Below are positions 1 to 8,900 of a DNA stretch of 64,000 nucleotides, piece by piece. The stretch covers positions 62,001 to 126,000 of the forward strand of contig NZ_CAJJWO010000006.1 of the NCBI RefSeq assembly GCF_905196875.1, read 5' to 3'. The stretch comes from an uncultured Parabacteroides sp. (GTDB taxonomy: Bacteria; Bacteroidota; Bacteroidia; Bacteroidales; Tannerellaceae). Below the pieces are notes generated by a model, which saw only the letters and a program-made list of their open reading frames with translations, did not search any database and was not told where the DNA came from. The position numbers and the translations under genes are program-made. Numbering within the stretch: position 1 is the stretch's first letter; every line of letters begins with the position of its first letter.

Positions 1-2
1 CA

Positions 3-881
3 TATAATGTTTTAGCCGAGGTATATGCACAAAATGGTCAATTGGATTCAGCCTATATTTATATCAATCAATCTTTGCAAAAGAAAGACAATATAAAAGA
101 TCTCTCTGTTAAAGCTTCTTTATATGAAATACTTTCAAGTATCCAAGAACAACAAGGTTGTTATTTCGCTGCATTAGAAAGTCATAAAAACTATTCAGAT
201 AATCTTTTATCAATATTTGCTTGTAAAGTTAATAATAATTTATTGGATTTTCAGAAAAAATATGATTACGAAAAAGTTCGTTTACATAATGTTCAGCTAA
301 AATTGAATAGAACTTACCTTATAATTAATTTAGTGATTGCTTTATCAGTAATATTTGTTGTGATATTTGTTTTTTATAAAAGGAATAATTCTGATAAAAA
401 GAAAATGACTGAATTAGAAGAAAAATTTCAACAGCTGAAAAATATGACTGAAAGCTTTGACGAAAAGGAAAAAACATTTAGATCCTATTTGCTTCGTCAT
501 TTTAATATTTTAAAAAAGACCGCTAATTTGGAAATTTATATAAAAAAAGGTAATTCTGCAAAAAGTGATTTTTGGCCCAAAAAATTCAATGAAATCCTTT
601 ATGGACGGGAGTCTTTGGATTGGAATGTATTGTATGGTGTAATGAATGAGTTACACGAAGATTTTTTTATTAAGTTGAGGGAATTGTATCCTCAATTAGA
701 TGAAACGGAATTTCGTATTATTTGTCTAACTTATACCAAATTCTCTAGTGATGAGATCGCTATTATTTTAGACCTTAGCGTAAATACGATTAATACCAAA
801 CGTTCAGCGATACGGAAGAGATTGGGGGTTGAGTCTTTTGGAAATTTGAATGATTTTTTGAATGAGAGATTGAATAAATGA
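3..881 (+). CDS. TPR/transmembrane/LuxR-type HTH transcriptional regulator (5' end outside the window)
   Basis: The reading frame is open to the left edge, so the true start lies upstream and only the C-terminal 292 residues are seen. The visible part begins in a TPR-like helical repeat (LDSAYIYINQSLQKKD, AALESHKNYSDNLL), continues through one transmembrane helix around LIINLVIALSVIFVVIFVFY, a charged coiled coil, and ends in a LuxR/GerE-like helix-turn-helix (SSDEIAIILDLSVNTINTKR). This is the known layout of Bacteroidales membrane-bound TPR regulators, which often sit beside DUF3244 genes, as here. The ligand and targets are unknown; control of the next gene is inferred from position only. 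Confidence 0.8.
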   Translation, partial: YNVLAEVYAQNGQLDSAYIYINQSLQKKDNIKDLSVKASLYEILSSIQEQQGCYFAALESHKNYSDNLLSIFACKVNNNLLDFQKKYDYEKVRLHNVQLKLNRTYLIINLVIALSVIFVVIFVFYKRNNSDKKKMTELEEKFQQLKNMTESFDEKEKTFRSYLLRHFNILKKTANLEIYIKKGNSAKSDFWPKKFNEILYGRESLDWNVLYGVMNELHEDFFIKLRELYPQLDETEFRIICLTYTKFSSDEIAIILDLSVNTINTKRSAIRKRLGVESFGNLNDFLNERLNK

Positions 882-1001
882 TTATTTCTAACAGTTCAAA
901 AGTTTATAAAGGAATTGTATTCATTATTGTTTATACTCTTTATTATCAGCTATATATTTATTTTTTGATCTATTTAAAAGTTATATATCTGTAATGTACT
1001 A

Positions 1002-1032
1002 TTGAGCAGATGTATCGATATGTATACTTTTG
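1002..1032 (+). promoter_or_regulatory. Bacteroidales promoter for the DUF3244 gene
   Basis: A TTG at 1002-1004 is followed after 20 bases by TACTTTTG at 1025-1032, matching TTG-N19-21-TAnnTTTG. Because this promoter lies inside the longest possible reading frame of the next gene, it rules out the TTG at 1002 as its start and supports the ATG at 1071. Confidence 0.7.
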
Positions 1033-1070
1033 TCGTAAAAGATATTGTTTTTTATAAATATTTATCAAGT

Positions 1071-1469
1071 ATGACAAAAGTGCTATTGTGTTTAATTATT
1101 CTTATGGGTAACCTAATGATTACTCATAGTCAGGGAAAAAAATATATTTCTTTTGAAAAGAAATATAATCGTGCCCGTTCTTCTCCGATTTCTTTGAATG
1201 GTCGTTTGTCTACACCAACGTCTCGTGGAATATCACCTGTACAGGCTTTTTTGAATGGAACATTTTTAGAGATTTACTTTTTATCTGATTTAGGTAAAAT
1301 AGATATTACTATTATGAATAGTTGTAATGTGATACTTTATAATAATGTAGTATCTTTTTTAGATAATATGAATTTGTCTATAGATATGAGTAATTATTCA
1401 GAGGGAAAATATAAGATTGTATTTACAGATACTGAAGGATCTCAGCTGTTGGGTGATTTTGTTATATGA
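1071..1469 (+). CDS. DUF3244-family exported protein
   Basis: 132 residues: a signal peptide (MTKVLLCLIILMGNLMITHSQG) followed by a small beta-sandwich-like domain containing SPVQAFLNGTFLEIYF and YSEGKYKIVFTD, typical of the DUF3244 family. These proteins are small, exported and commonly encoded beside TPR-HTH regulators such as the one directly upstream; their function is not established. The start was chosen because a good promoter sits at 1002-1032 and the signal peptide begins exactly at this ATG. Confidence 0.75.
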   Translation: MTKVLLCLIILMGNLMITHSQGKKYISFEKKYNRARSSPISLNGRLSTPTSRGISPVQAFLNGTFLEIYFLSDLGKIDITIMNSCNVILYNNVVSFLDNMNLSIDMSNYSEGKYKIVFTDTEGSQLLGDFVI

Positions 1470-1563
1470 AGGATTTTTGATCTTGAATAATAATTATAAT
1501 ATGTGAGTCTGTTATGTTTGTGATCGTGTAAAATTGTAAAAATATGAATATGAAAATTATTAA

Positions 1564-1573
1564 TTTTTTTTTT
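1564..1573 (+). repeat. T10 homopolymer in the signal-peptide region of a lipoprotein gene
   Basis: Ten consecutive T lie 14 bases after an ATG at 1550 (another ATG is at 1544). With ten T, these ATGs run into a stop after 22 codons. With nine T they read straight into the downstream lipoprotein frame and give a complete signal peptide with lipobox. Such tracts are classic sites of slipped-strand mispairing, and also of sequencing error. Confidence 0.7.
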
Positions 1574-1586
1574 ATCGTTTTTATTT

Positions 1587-2168
1587 GTGTTAATTGCTTT
1601 TTCTTGTTCTGATAAATTAGAATCAGAACAGATTCAGGAAATGACCAACGTATTAATTGACGACTATCCTATTGTGAATTCTTTAGGAGAACTTGATTTA
1701 TTATTTGGCTATGATAATACTATGGGTATAGATATTTTGACAGAATCATTTCTGTCTAGTACAAAAGCTAATCCTCCTATCCAAACAAAAGAAGGATTTA
1801 CAAGAAAGTACACTGTAAGACCGGAACAGAAAACACAATTTGGTCCTGATCTAGCAGCTTTAATCGGTGTAGAACCTTATCTTATCTATTTTGTAAGCTT
1901 AGATAGATATGAGAAAGATGTTTTTACAGAAGGGAAAAGATTTTTTCTTGTAGAATCTCCAAATTGTGGGGCAAAACCGATAATGGGAAGTAATGATGTA
2001 GAAACTAGTGATTTTGATAAACTAGGATATCGGATACAAAAAATAGGAAATCCAACGACACTGTCAACTCATCTTTACTATATTTCTGGATCTTTTAGTG
2101 GTTCAGCAGTAAGGAAAGCTTATCCAAGAATACCTGAAAAATTAGAGTGGAATTATATACTATTATAA
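1587..2168 (+). CDS. Lipoprotein, start codon out of frame (phase-variable or frameshifted)
   Basis: The main frame encodes about 190 residues of mature protein beginning at a lipobox (LIAFSC). No ATG exists in this frame: a TGA lies at 1551-1553, and the only possible start is a GTG at 1587, too close to the lipobox for a signal peptide. Removing one T from the T10 run at 1564-1573 joins the ATG at 1544 and gives the signal sequence MNMKIINFFLSFLFVLIAFSC. The protein is a paralogue of the product of 3564-4178: both share GK+FF, an NCG motif, IGNPT.L.THL.Y and a C-terminal YPR.P..LEWNY. I do not recognise the family. Surface or periplasmic location is inferred from the lipobox. Confidence 0.65.
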   Translation: MLIAFSCSDKLESEQIQEMTNVLIDDYPIVNSLGELDLLFGYDNTMGIDILTESFLSSTKANPPIQTKEGFTRKYTVRPEQKTQFGPDLAALIGVEPYLIYFVSLDRYEKDVFTEGKRFFLVESPNCGAKPIMGSNDVETSDFDKLGYRIQKIGNPTTLSTHLYYISGSFSGSAVRKAYPRIPEKLEWNYILL

Positions 2169-2185
2169 ATAATATAAAAATCATT

Positions 2186-2920
2186 ATGTTTAGAATAAAT
2201 GTTTATCTATTAATCTCCTTATTGTTTTTTTCCTGTCAGCAAGAGGGAGTTATGAGTTTTAATTCTGCAGCAAGTAATAGTATTGATTCTAATGCTTTAA
2301 CAATGGATGAGATGAGAGAAAAAGCAGGAGATGTTGTATATGATGAAAATAATATTGATGAACTATTCTCTAGACTTGATTCTGTAACTACTGTGAATAT
2401 GAATAAAAGGGGGTATATGAAAATAGAAAATTTAACACATATACAACCACGTTATAGTATTGATGATTTTACATATCATGCAAGTTATGGTAAAGATTAC
2501 TATAGGATAGTTGAAGGGCAAAATTATGTTAAAATTAAAATGTATACAGAATTAGCTGATGCTATAAATAATGCTTACAGTGGTTCTTCATTTCATCCTA
2601 TAAAAAGAAATAAAACGTATATATGTGCTTGGAGATATCTGGAAGTAGGTGTTAAACTTGGCGTAAATCAGTATTTTAGTCCTGTTAAATCTCCTAAATG
2701 CGCTTTAAAACCCTCAAATCGTCAACAATTATGGAATTGTTATAGAGATTATGAGGCTTACGAGACCTCTAGTGGTAGTAATGTTTGTATGCTATCTTAT
2801 GTATTAGAAATAAAATTTTTGGATAGTGATGATATATTTAATCCTGGTTTTACTCATTATTGGTGGCCAAGGGAAGAAAAATCTGAATATCTATTTAATT
2901 ATTCTATCTTAACTCTTTAA
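2186..2920 (+). CDS. Putative lipoprotein of unknown function
   Basis: 244 residues beginning with a lipoprotein signal (MFRINVYLLISLLFFSC, Cys at residue 17). The longer frame starts inside the preceding gene, but only this ATG gives a signal peptide. The mature part is polar and Ser/Asn-rich near its start, then aromatic-rich; it contains YFSPVKSPKCALKP, which faintly resembles the NCG region of the neighbouring paralogue pair. No known domain was recognised. It lies 17 bases after the previous stop, so co-transcription is likely. Confidence 0.6.
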   Translation: MFRINVYLLISLLFFSCQQEGVMSFNSAASNSIDSNALTMDEMREKAGDVVYDENNIDELFSRLDSVTTVNMNKRGYMKIENLTHIQPRYSIDDFTYHASYGKDYYRIVEGQNYVKIKMYTELADAINNAYSGSSFHPIKRNKTYICAWRYLEVGVKLGVNQYFSPVKSPKCALKPSNRQQLWNCYRDYEAYETSSGSNVCMLSYVLEIKFLDSDDIFNPGFTHYWWPREEKSEYLFNYSILTL

Positions 2921-2939
2921 TTGTGTTGAATGAAGTTAA

Positions 2940-2971
2940 GCCTTACAAATAATGTTTATGGTCTGTAAGGC
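2940..2971. repeat. Inverted repeat between two lipoprotein genes
   Basis: GCCTTACA (2940-2947) and TGTAAGGC (2964-2971) form a perfect 8-bp stem with a 16-base loop, 20 bases after the previous stop codon. No T-run follows, so it may be a weak terminator, an mRNA processing site or an operator. Confidence 0.4.
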
Positions 2972-3038
2972 CTATAGGACGTTGTTTATAATTTGGTAGT
3001 TGATTTTAGTTATATTTATAAGTGCTAATTTTTTTTAT

Positions 3039-3533
3039 ATGATATGCGTTAGGTTAAAAGTGTTGATGTTTATTTTGTTGACTCCTATGATTTCATGTGG
3101 GGAAAGTGATAGTAATTGTTTAAATCTTGGTCCAAAAGGAAAGTATATGATTGAGATATATCAGTCAGGTTCTTATTTGGATTTTTCAATATCTTCTACT
3201 GTTAGTGCAGGGAATTGTAATAGTATTCATTTCTATAATAATGATGGAAAACTATTTAATGATATTTATGAAGTTGGTCAAATAGATAATAAAAAATCTT
3301 TTGCAAAATATTATACTGATAATGATGCTACTTTTCTATCATTCGAATTGACAGCTATAAAAATAGGAGAGAGTAAAAAGGATTCAATGGTGATTAGAGC
3401 AAAGGGTTATTATAATGATGAAGAACTATTTGATTTAGAACATATATTTTTTGCATGGGATGAAAAAGATATAGATGAATGTGGTAAATTTAATATATAT
3501 AATACAAATTTGGCGTTTTATTTGACCCGTTGA
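3039..3533 (+). CDS. Putative lipoprotein of unknown function
   Basis: 164 residues. The chosen ATG gives a lipoprotein signal, MICVRLKVLMFILLTPMISC, with the lipidated Cys at residue 20; upstream codons in the frame add only a non-signal extension. The mature domain looks mostly beta (YLDFSISSTVSAGNC, TFLSFELTAIKIGE) and contains a few Cys. No family recognised. It sits in a run of four small lipoprotein genes with similar AT-rich composition. Confidence 0.6.
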   Translation: MICVRLKVLMFILLTPMISCGESDSNCLNLGPKGKYMIEIYQSGSYLDFSISSTVSAGNCNSIHFYNNDGKLFNDIYEVGQIDNKKSFAKYYTDNDATFLSFELTAIKIGESKKDSMVIRAKGYYNDEELFDLEHIFFAWDEKDIDECGKFNIYNTNLAFYLTR

Positions 3534-3563
3534 TTTTTTATTTATTATTGAAATATGTTTATT

Positions 3564-4178
3564 ATGAAAAGTGTTATTTGTCTTTTTATTTTTATGATCT
3601 TTATTTCTTCATGTGCAGAAGATAAATTTGAAAATATGTATTTTACAGAGTTTTCTTCGAGTGCAGAGAATAGTGAAGTGTTAATTGTTAACTCTTTGGA
3701 TGATTTTAACTCTTTTATAAAAGGAAGAGAGGAATCTGTTTTTCAGTATTATGATCATTCTCCATATATTTCTTCTAAGGGATTTTTAGCACAAGGTGTT
3801 AAGGGGTATTCAAGAAAGATAGTAAGACAAAGTTTGCCCAAAATGCAATTTGGGAAGGATATGGCGAATAAGATAGGTGTTAATTCTTCTACGATTTATT
3901 CTGTACAATACTTAACAATAGAAGCAGATATAGATACTGAGGGAAAGAAGTTTTTTTCATATCCTTCTTGGAATTGTGGTGGAATGCCTGTTGTTGTAAA
4001 TGGTAAAGAGGATACTGATTATGATCATATGGGTTATTCAATACGTAGTATAGGTAATCCTACTGTTCTTGCAACTCACTTAATATATGTTGATTGTACT
4101 TTTCCTCAAGGTTCTGCTGTAAAAAAATATTATCCACGAAGCCCAAAGGATTTAGAATGGAATTATAATTTATATTAG
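3564..4178 (+). CDS. Lipoprotein, intact paralogue of the gene at 1587
   Basis: 204 residues with a clean lipoprotein signal (MKSVICLFIFMIFISSC). A second ATG nine bases upstream is possible. Against the product of 1587-2168 it shares SLDDFN/SLGELD, a basic stretch before QFG.D.A..IGV, GK+FF, NCG, DYDHMGY/DFDKLGY, IGNPT.L.THL and the ending YPR.PKDLEWNY. The conserved NCG and the aromatic C-terminus mark a small uncharacterised family. Unlike its paralogue, its signal peptide has no long homopolymer and its start is in frame. Confidence 0.65.
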   Translation: MKSVICLFIFMIFISSCAEDKFENMYFTEFSSSAENSEVLIVNSLDDFNSFIKGREESVFQYYDHSPYISSKGFLAQGVKGYSRKIVRQSLPKMQFGKDMANKIGVNSSTIYSVQYLTIEADIDTEGKKFFSYPSWNCGGMPVVVNGKEDTDYDHMGYSIRSIGNPTVLATHLIYVDCTFPQGSAVKKYYPRSPKDLEWNYNLY

Positions 4179-4330
4179 TTTGTCTAATTTGAAATTATAT
4201 ATATAATCAGCTAAGTCTGAAAGAGAGTGCTATGAGGTCTATAAGTGCTTGTTTTTTAGTGATTTATTGAATAGAAAAGCCTTTGGTTATTTTCCATGTT
4301 CTGCTGTTTATGTATTTAATTGTTGATAAA

Positions 4331-5500
4331 ATGAAAAATGTTTTTATGAAAAAGAAGATTTACCTATTAACCGTTTTAATTATTTGTTTGTGTTTTACCT
4401 CAAATGCCCAGTTGAGATTATTGCAAAATGGACGTGTCCAGGTGGGGACACTTAGAACAGATCCGACAGAAGATCCTCTGAATGTAACAACCATGCAGGT
4501 ATTTGGACCTTATGGTGATATGCGTTCCGGTTCAAAATTAACATTCGGTGATTTTGGACAATATCCCAATCAAGGGTGGAATGTCTTTATCGGGGAATAT
4601 GGGTCGGACGATACGGATCAACTTTGGTTACATGGGAAAAGAGGTATCTATTTAACTACAAGTGGTCAAGCAAATAATATTGTAGCATATTACGCTCCGG
4701 CATCCAATAGTAATTTTATTTTTAATACGAATCTTCGGGTAAATGGTGTGAATATAACTTCGGATGCCCGGTTGAAAGAGAATGTTCAGACACTTCAAAA
4801 TCCATTAAGTGTTGTAAGTCAGTTAAATGGGGTTAGTTATAATTATAAACTTTCTGAAATTAATAAATATCGTGAACAGGATGCATCAAAGTTTACTGAA
4901 GTTCAGAATATGCAGAATGGTGCAAATGTTTCTTCAAATGCCCCATTGACAGGTAAAGAGAATGATGATAGACTTTATCAGAATGCAGTTGATAGGAAAG
5001 AAGCAGAAGATGCCAGTCGCAAAAGAATCGGTTTTTTGGCACAAGATATAGAGAAAGTTTTGCCGGAGCTGGTACAGACAGACGAAAATGGAGTCAAGTC
5101 GATCGATTATATAGGTTTTATACCTCTGATCGTAGAAAGCCTCAAAGAAATGCAACAGACTATTCAGGCACAGCAGAACGAAATAGATATTTTGCAGAGC
5201 CTTTTGCCTGAGGAAAGTAGATCGCTACTGCGTTCAACATCTACAGGTAATATCCTTATTGAAGGAGCAAAATTATATAATAGAGCCGGAACCTCAGTTT
5301 CTTATACATTGCCTTCTACTTTTTCCAATGCATATTTGCAGGTGTTTGATATTGCTGGAAGAATGTTAAAGAAAATAACCTTGACGACCACAAGTGATAC
5401 TCTGGAAATAAATCCATCCGAGATCGGTTTGGGAACGTTTATCTATGCGTTGTATGTGGACGGACAGAAAGCAGATACATTGAAGAAATTTGTAAACTGA
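4331..5500 (+). CDS. Exported tail-fibre-like protein with S74 intramolecular chaperone domain and T9SS-like C-terminal domain
   Basis: 389 residues. A signal peptide (MKKKIYLLTVLIICLCFTSNAQ, possibly from the ATG at 4346) precedes a beta-rich region, then a peptidase S74/endosialidase-chaperone domain at about residues 140-290, recognised by TSDARLKENVQ, NGVSYNYK, KRIGFLAQDIEKVLPELV and SIDYIGFIPLIVESLKEMQQ, with a coiled coil at its end. The last 85 residues (SVSYTLPSTF, AYLQVFDIAGRML, GLGTFIYALYVDGQ) resemble the beta-sandwich sorting domain of type IX secretion cargo. It lies 7 bases before the next gene and upstream of the RHS toxin, suggesting one operon and a role as a surface or delivery partner. 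Confidence 0.75.
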   Translation: MKNVFMKKKIYLLTVLIICLCFTSNAQLRLLQNGRVQVGTLRTDPTEDPLNVTTMQVFGPYGDMRSGSKLTFGDFGQYPNQGWNVFIGEYGSDDTDQLWLHGKRGIYLTTSGQANNIVAYYAPASNSNFIFNTNLRVNGVNITSDARLKENVQTLQNPLSVVSQLNGVSYNYKLSEINKYREQDASKFTEVQNMQNGANVSSNAPLTGKENDDRLYQNAVDRKEAEDASRKRIGFLAQDIEKVLPELVQTDENGVKSIDYIGFIPLIVESLKEMQQTIQAQQNEIDILQSLLPEESRSLLRSTSTGNILIEGAKLYNRAGTSVSYTLPSTFSNAYLQVFDIAGRMLKKITLTTTSDTLEINPSEIGLGTFIYALYVDGQKADTLKKFVN

Positions 5501-5507
5501 TTTTTCT

Positions 5508-5960
5508 ATGAAAAGAGAAAATATGTTTATGGCATACATAAAGATATGTATGCTATCTTTCTTGTTATTTGGATTTGTGAATTCCTTATCTTCGAAAGAT
5601 TTAAAAAACGGGAAAGAACTAAGTGATAATTCAGGTCGGATTGTATCTGATAGTCTAAGAACAGAGCAACTTTCAGACAGTATATCTGTCTTTGCTACAG
5701 GTTCATGTGTCAATACGTTTGAAAACCGGACAGTCTCTTCGACGGTTTCAGTTCAGGGGTGTAATACTCTTATTGTAAAGAATGTAACAATTACTAATAA
5801 TGGAGATTTGACATTATCCGCACCGGATGCTGTTTTAATAAATGGTTCTTTTGAAGCAGAATTAGGAGGTGTCTTGAATATAAAAAAGAAAGAGGCTTCA
5901 ATTGTTGAGTTTATTTACAATGCTTCCGGCAATAGAATTTTAAGGCGGGTTGTTTATTAA
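5508..5960 (+). CDS. Small secreted protein preceding the RHS gene
   Basis: 150 residues with a signal-like N-terminus (AYIKICMLSFLLFGFVNSLS), a Ser-rich linker, and a regular beta pattern from residue 70 on (VSVQGCNTLIVKNVTI, NGDLTLSAPDAVLINGSF) ending in a basic GNRILRRVVY. The beta segment resembles short stacked-strand domains seen in Bacteroidota exported proteins; no firm family assigned. It lies between the S74-domain gene (7 bases) and the RHS gene (36 bases), so it probably belongs to the same exported unit. Confidence 0.6.
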   Translation: MKRENMFMAYIKICMLSFLLFGFVNSLSSKDLKNGKELSDNSGRIVSDSLRTEQLSDSISVFATGSCVNTFENRTVSSTVSVQGCNTLIVKNVTITNNGDLTLSAPDAVLINGSFEAELGGVLNIKKKEASIVEFIYNASGNRILRRVVY

Positions 5961-5996
5961 GTGTAACCTTCTAATTATTAAAGAATTTGCTTAGTT

Positions 5997-8900
5997 ATGA
6001 ATAAATATACAATATATTACATACTTATTTTTATCTACACTTGTTTCACAGGGGTAGCTCAAACTTTATTAGATCCACTCAACAGTGTAATTAATAACAG
6101 ATTTATTGGCTGGACAGATGAAGATTATCGAGTTTATGAAGATTCTGTTTTTGCATCACTATATCCGCCGGTTATTGCCCAAAAAATGGATACTGTTATA
6201 TTGGGAAATCAGGGTGAATCAAATGAGGGAACTTCAATAACTCCTTTGTTGACGGATAATATGCATGTTCCTAATTCTGTTGTATTAGATAAGACTAAAG
6301 CTGTCGGACAAATTGTTATTCAATCAGGGACGACATCAACAGGTGCAAAAACATATAATATCCCCATTGATGTATATCCCGGAATGAAAGGATTTAATCC
6401 GGATTTATCATTATTTTATAATAGCCAGCAAGGAAACAATGTAGTAGGAATTGGATGGTCTTTATCTGGTATTCCAATGATATCCAGAAGTGGAAAATCT
6501 GTATATTATGATGGTAAGTCGCAGGGTATTCAATTAAATAAGGAAGATATATTTGTTTTAAATGGTGTTCATTTAATTAAGAAAAGTGAAACAACCAGTA
6601 ATATTATATATGAATCGGAGCAAGGAAATATAAAGGTAAAGTCTTACATTTCAGGAAATGTAACAAAATACTTCGAAGTCTTTTATCCGGACGGAAATAA
6701 AGGAATTTTTGGCTTTACGGCAAATACGGTGAACAATTTATTTTATCCAATAATTTCTCTTTCAGACTTAAAAGGAAATAAGATCGATTATTCATATACT
6801 TATGTAGATAATCATTATCGGATATCTAAGATTGTGTATAATGGGGCTTCTATCGAATTTCAATATCAGACATCTCGCCCTGATCCAGTTCTTTTTTACA
6901 GTGGAGGGCTGAAAGTGAATGAAACAAATTTATTACAAAATATTGTATGTAAATTAGGTTCATCTGTTTTAGGTACTTATGCATTGTCTTATACAACTCA
7001 AAACAACTTGTCACTTTTAACAAAAATCGATTATAGGGCGAATGGCAATTCTTATAATCCTTTGCTTTTTTATTATGGAGAGGGAGTGATTGCGAATACC
7101 TATACTGAATCTGTAACTCAATTACTTGAGTGGTATAAGGCTGATGATCCGGCAATGATCAAAGTTGCCAAAGGAAAATTTGATTATGACAGTGGAGCTG
7201 ATGGATTGATTTCGTTGCCAAATCAAAATCCCTATTGGAAGCATTATCGTCATTCAACTTCCTTCCGTCATTCTCAAAATAGATTCGATAATAATTATAC
7301 CGGAGATGAAAAGATTTTTTTGTATGCAGGTTTGACCGATAATATGGCAAGTCCGATGCCTAATTTATTAACGGAAAAAGGTTTTGTAGATATTATTTGT
7401 GCAGATATAGAAGGACAACAGGAAGAATATGTGATTAAAATCAATAATCAGGTTGTGAATGATAAGGATCAGGTTACATTCCATGTATATCGTTCGAATC
7501 TTTACTCTGGTTTAAGTAAGAAGTATACACGAACTTTCAGTTTTCCAACTGTTTATACAGATGCAGATGATGGTAAAAGTATCCAACCAAAATACTATTA
7601 CTCAGGAGATTTTAATGGTGATGGGAAAATGGAAATACTAGCAGTCTCTTGTCATCAACCATTTGGAGATACCAGTAAACCTTCTACATGTTATTTGTTT
7701 GATTTAGCTGGTAATCGTATTCTTTATCAAAATCATGTTTTCCCTTATTCCGTTGATTTTGTAGGGACGCAGCAGACTGATCCAAAAGTTGCAGCAAATA
7801 ATACTGATAAACTTTTTGTAATGGATTATGATGGTGACGGGAAAAGTGATATTTGCCACGTTGGTGTAAACGGAGTTAGTATTTATACATTTGATGTATC
7901 AGGAACTTCTTGGTCTTCTCGTAAAATAGGCACTTATACGGGGTTAAAAAGAGCAGATTTAGCAAATCGAGCTTTGTTGTTAGGTGAAATAAACGGAGAT
8001 GGTTTGATGGATTTACTTGTTTCTCCTTCAAATGAAACGGGTGCAGCAAATCTTTATACATGGACTTCCTATAACTCAACAGGTAATGGTCAGTTTGACA
8101 AATCAACATTTAGCGGGACTTATAATCCTAGTTCCGCTAAAGAGGGATTTATCATGCAGGATATCAATGGAGATGGTATGACTGATCTTGTGAAATACAG
8201 TTCAAGTGGATTTTTTACGTATTTGGCAAAAAACAATAGTGTGGGTATTTCTACCTGTTATGAAAGTTTTCCTTCAACAGGATCAATATTGGTTCCAACG
8301 AATATAAATACACATAGCTATTTTACGCAGTTGATCAGTTTAAAGGAGGGAAAAGTAACTAAATATTCTTTTTCAAGAAATGATAGCAAGGAAGTTTTGG
8401 CTACAGGTATGGTAAATAGCTTGGGAGTTATTGAAAAGAATAAATATCAGTTAATCAATGAAGAAGGGATAGGTTCTGGAGTTTATTCAAAAGGAACAGG
8501 TGCTGTTTTTCCTTACGTGAATATTCACGAACCGATAGCAGTTTTAGCCTCTTTTGAAACATATATGAATAAAGAAAAAATCGATAACAGTCGTTTTCTT
8601 TATCGTAATGCTGTTATTCACCGTCAAGGTTTAGGTTTTCGGGGATTTGAAACTATAACATGTTATAACAAAAGAGGGCAAAGTCTGGTACAGACCTACG
8701 AACCTTATCGTTATAGTGTTTTGAAAAGTGAAATTTCACCTGAATTTAAGAAAACCTATAATTATGCTGTTGATGTACAAACAGATAAAATTGTAAAAAT
8801 CAGACTAAATAGTAAAGTAGAGGAGGATTTGTTGAAGAAAACCTCTGCCAGTAAATCGTTTATTTATGATACTTATGGATATCCAACGCAAGAAATAACT

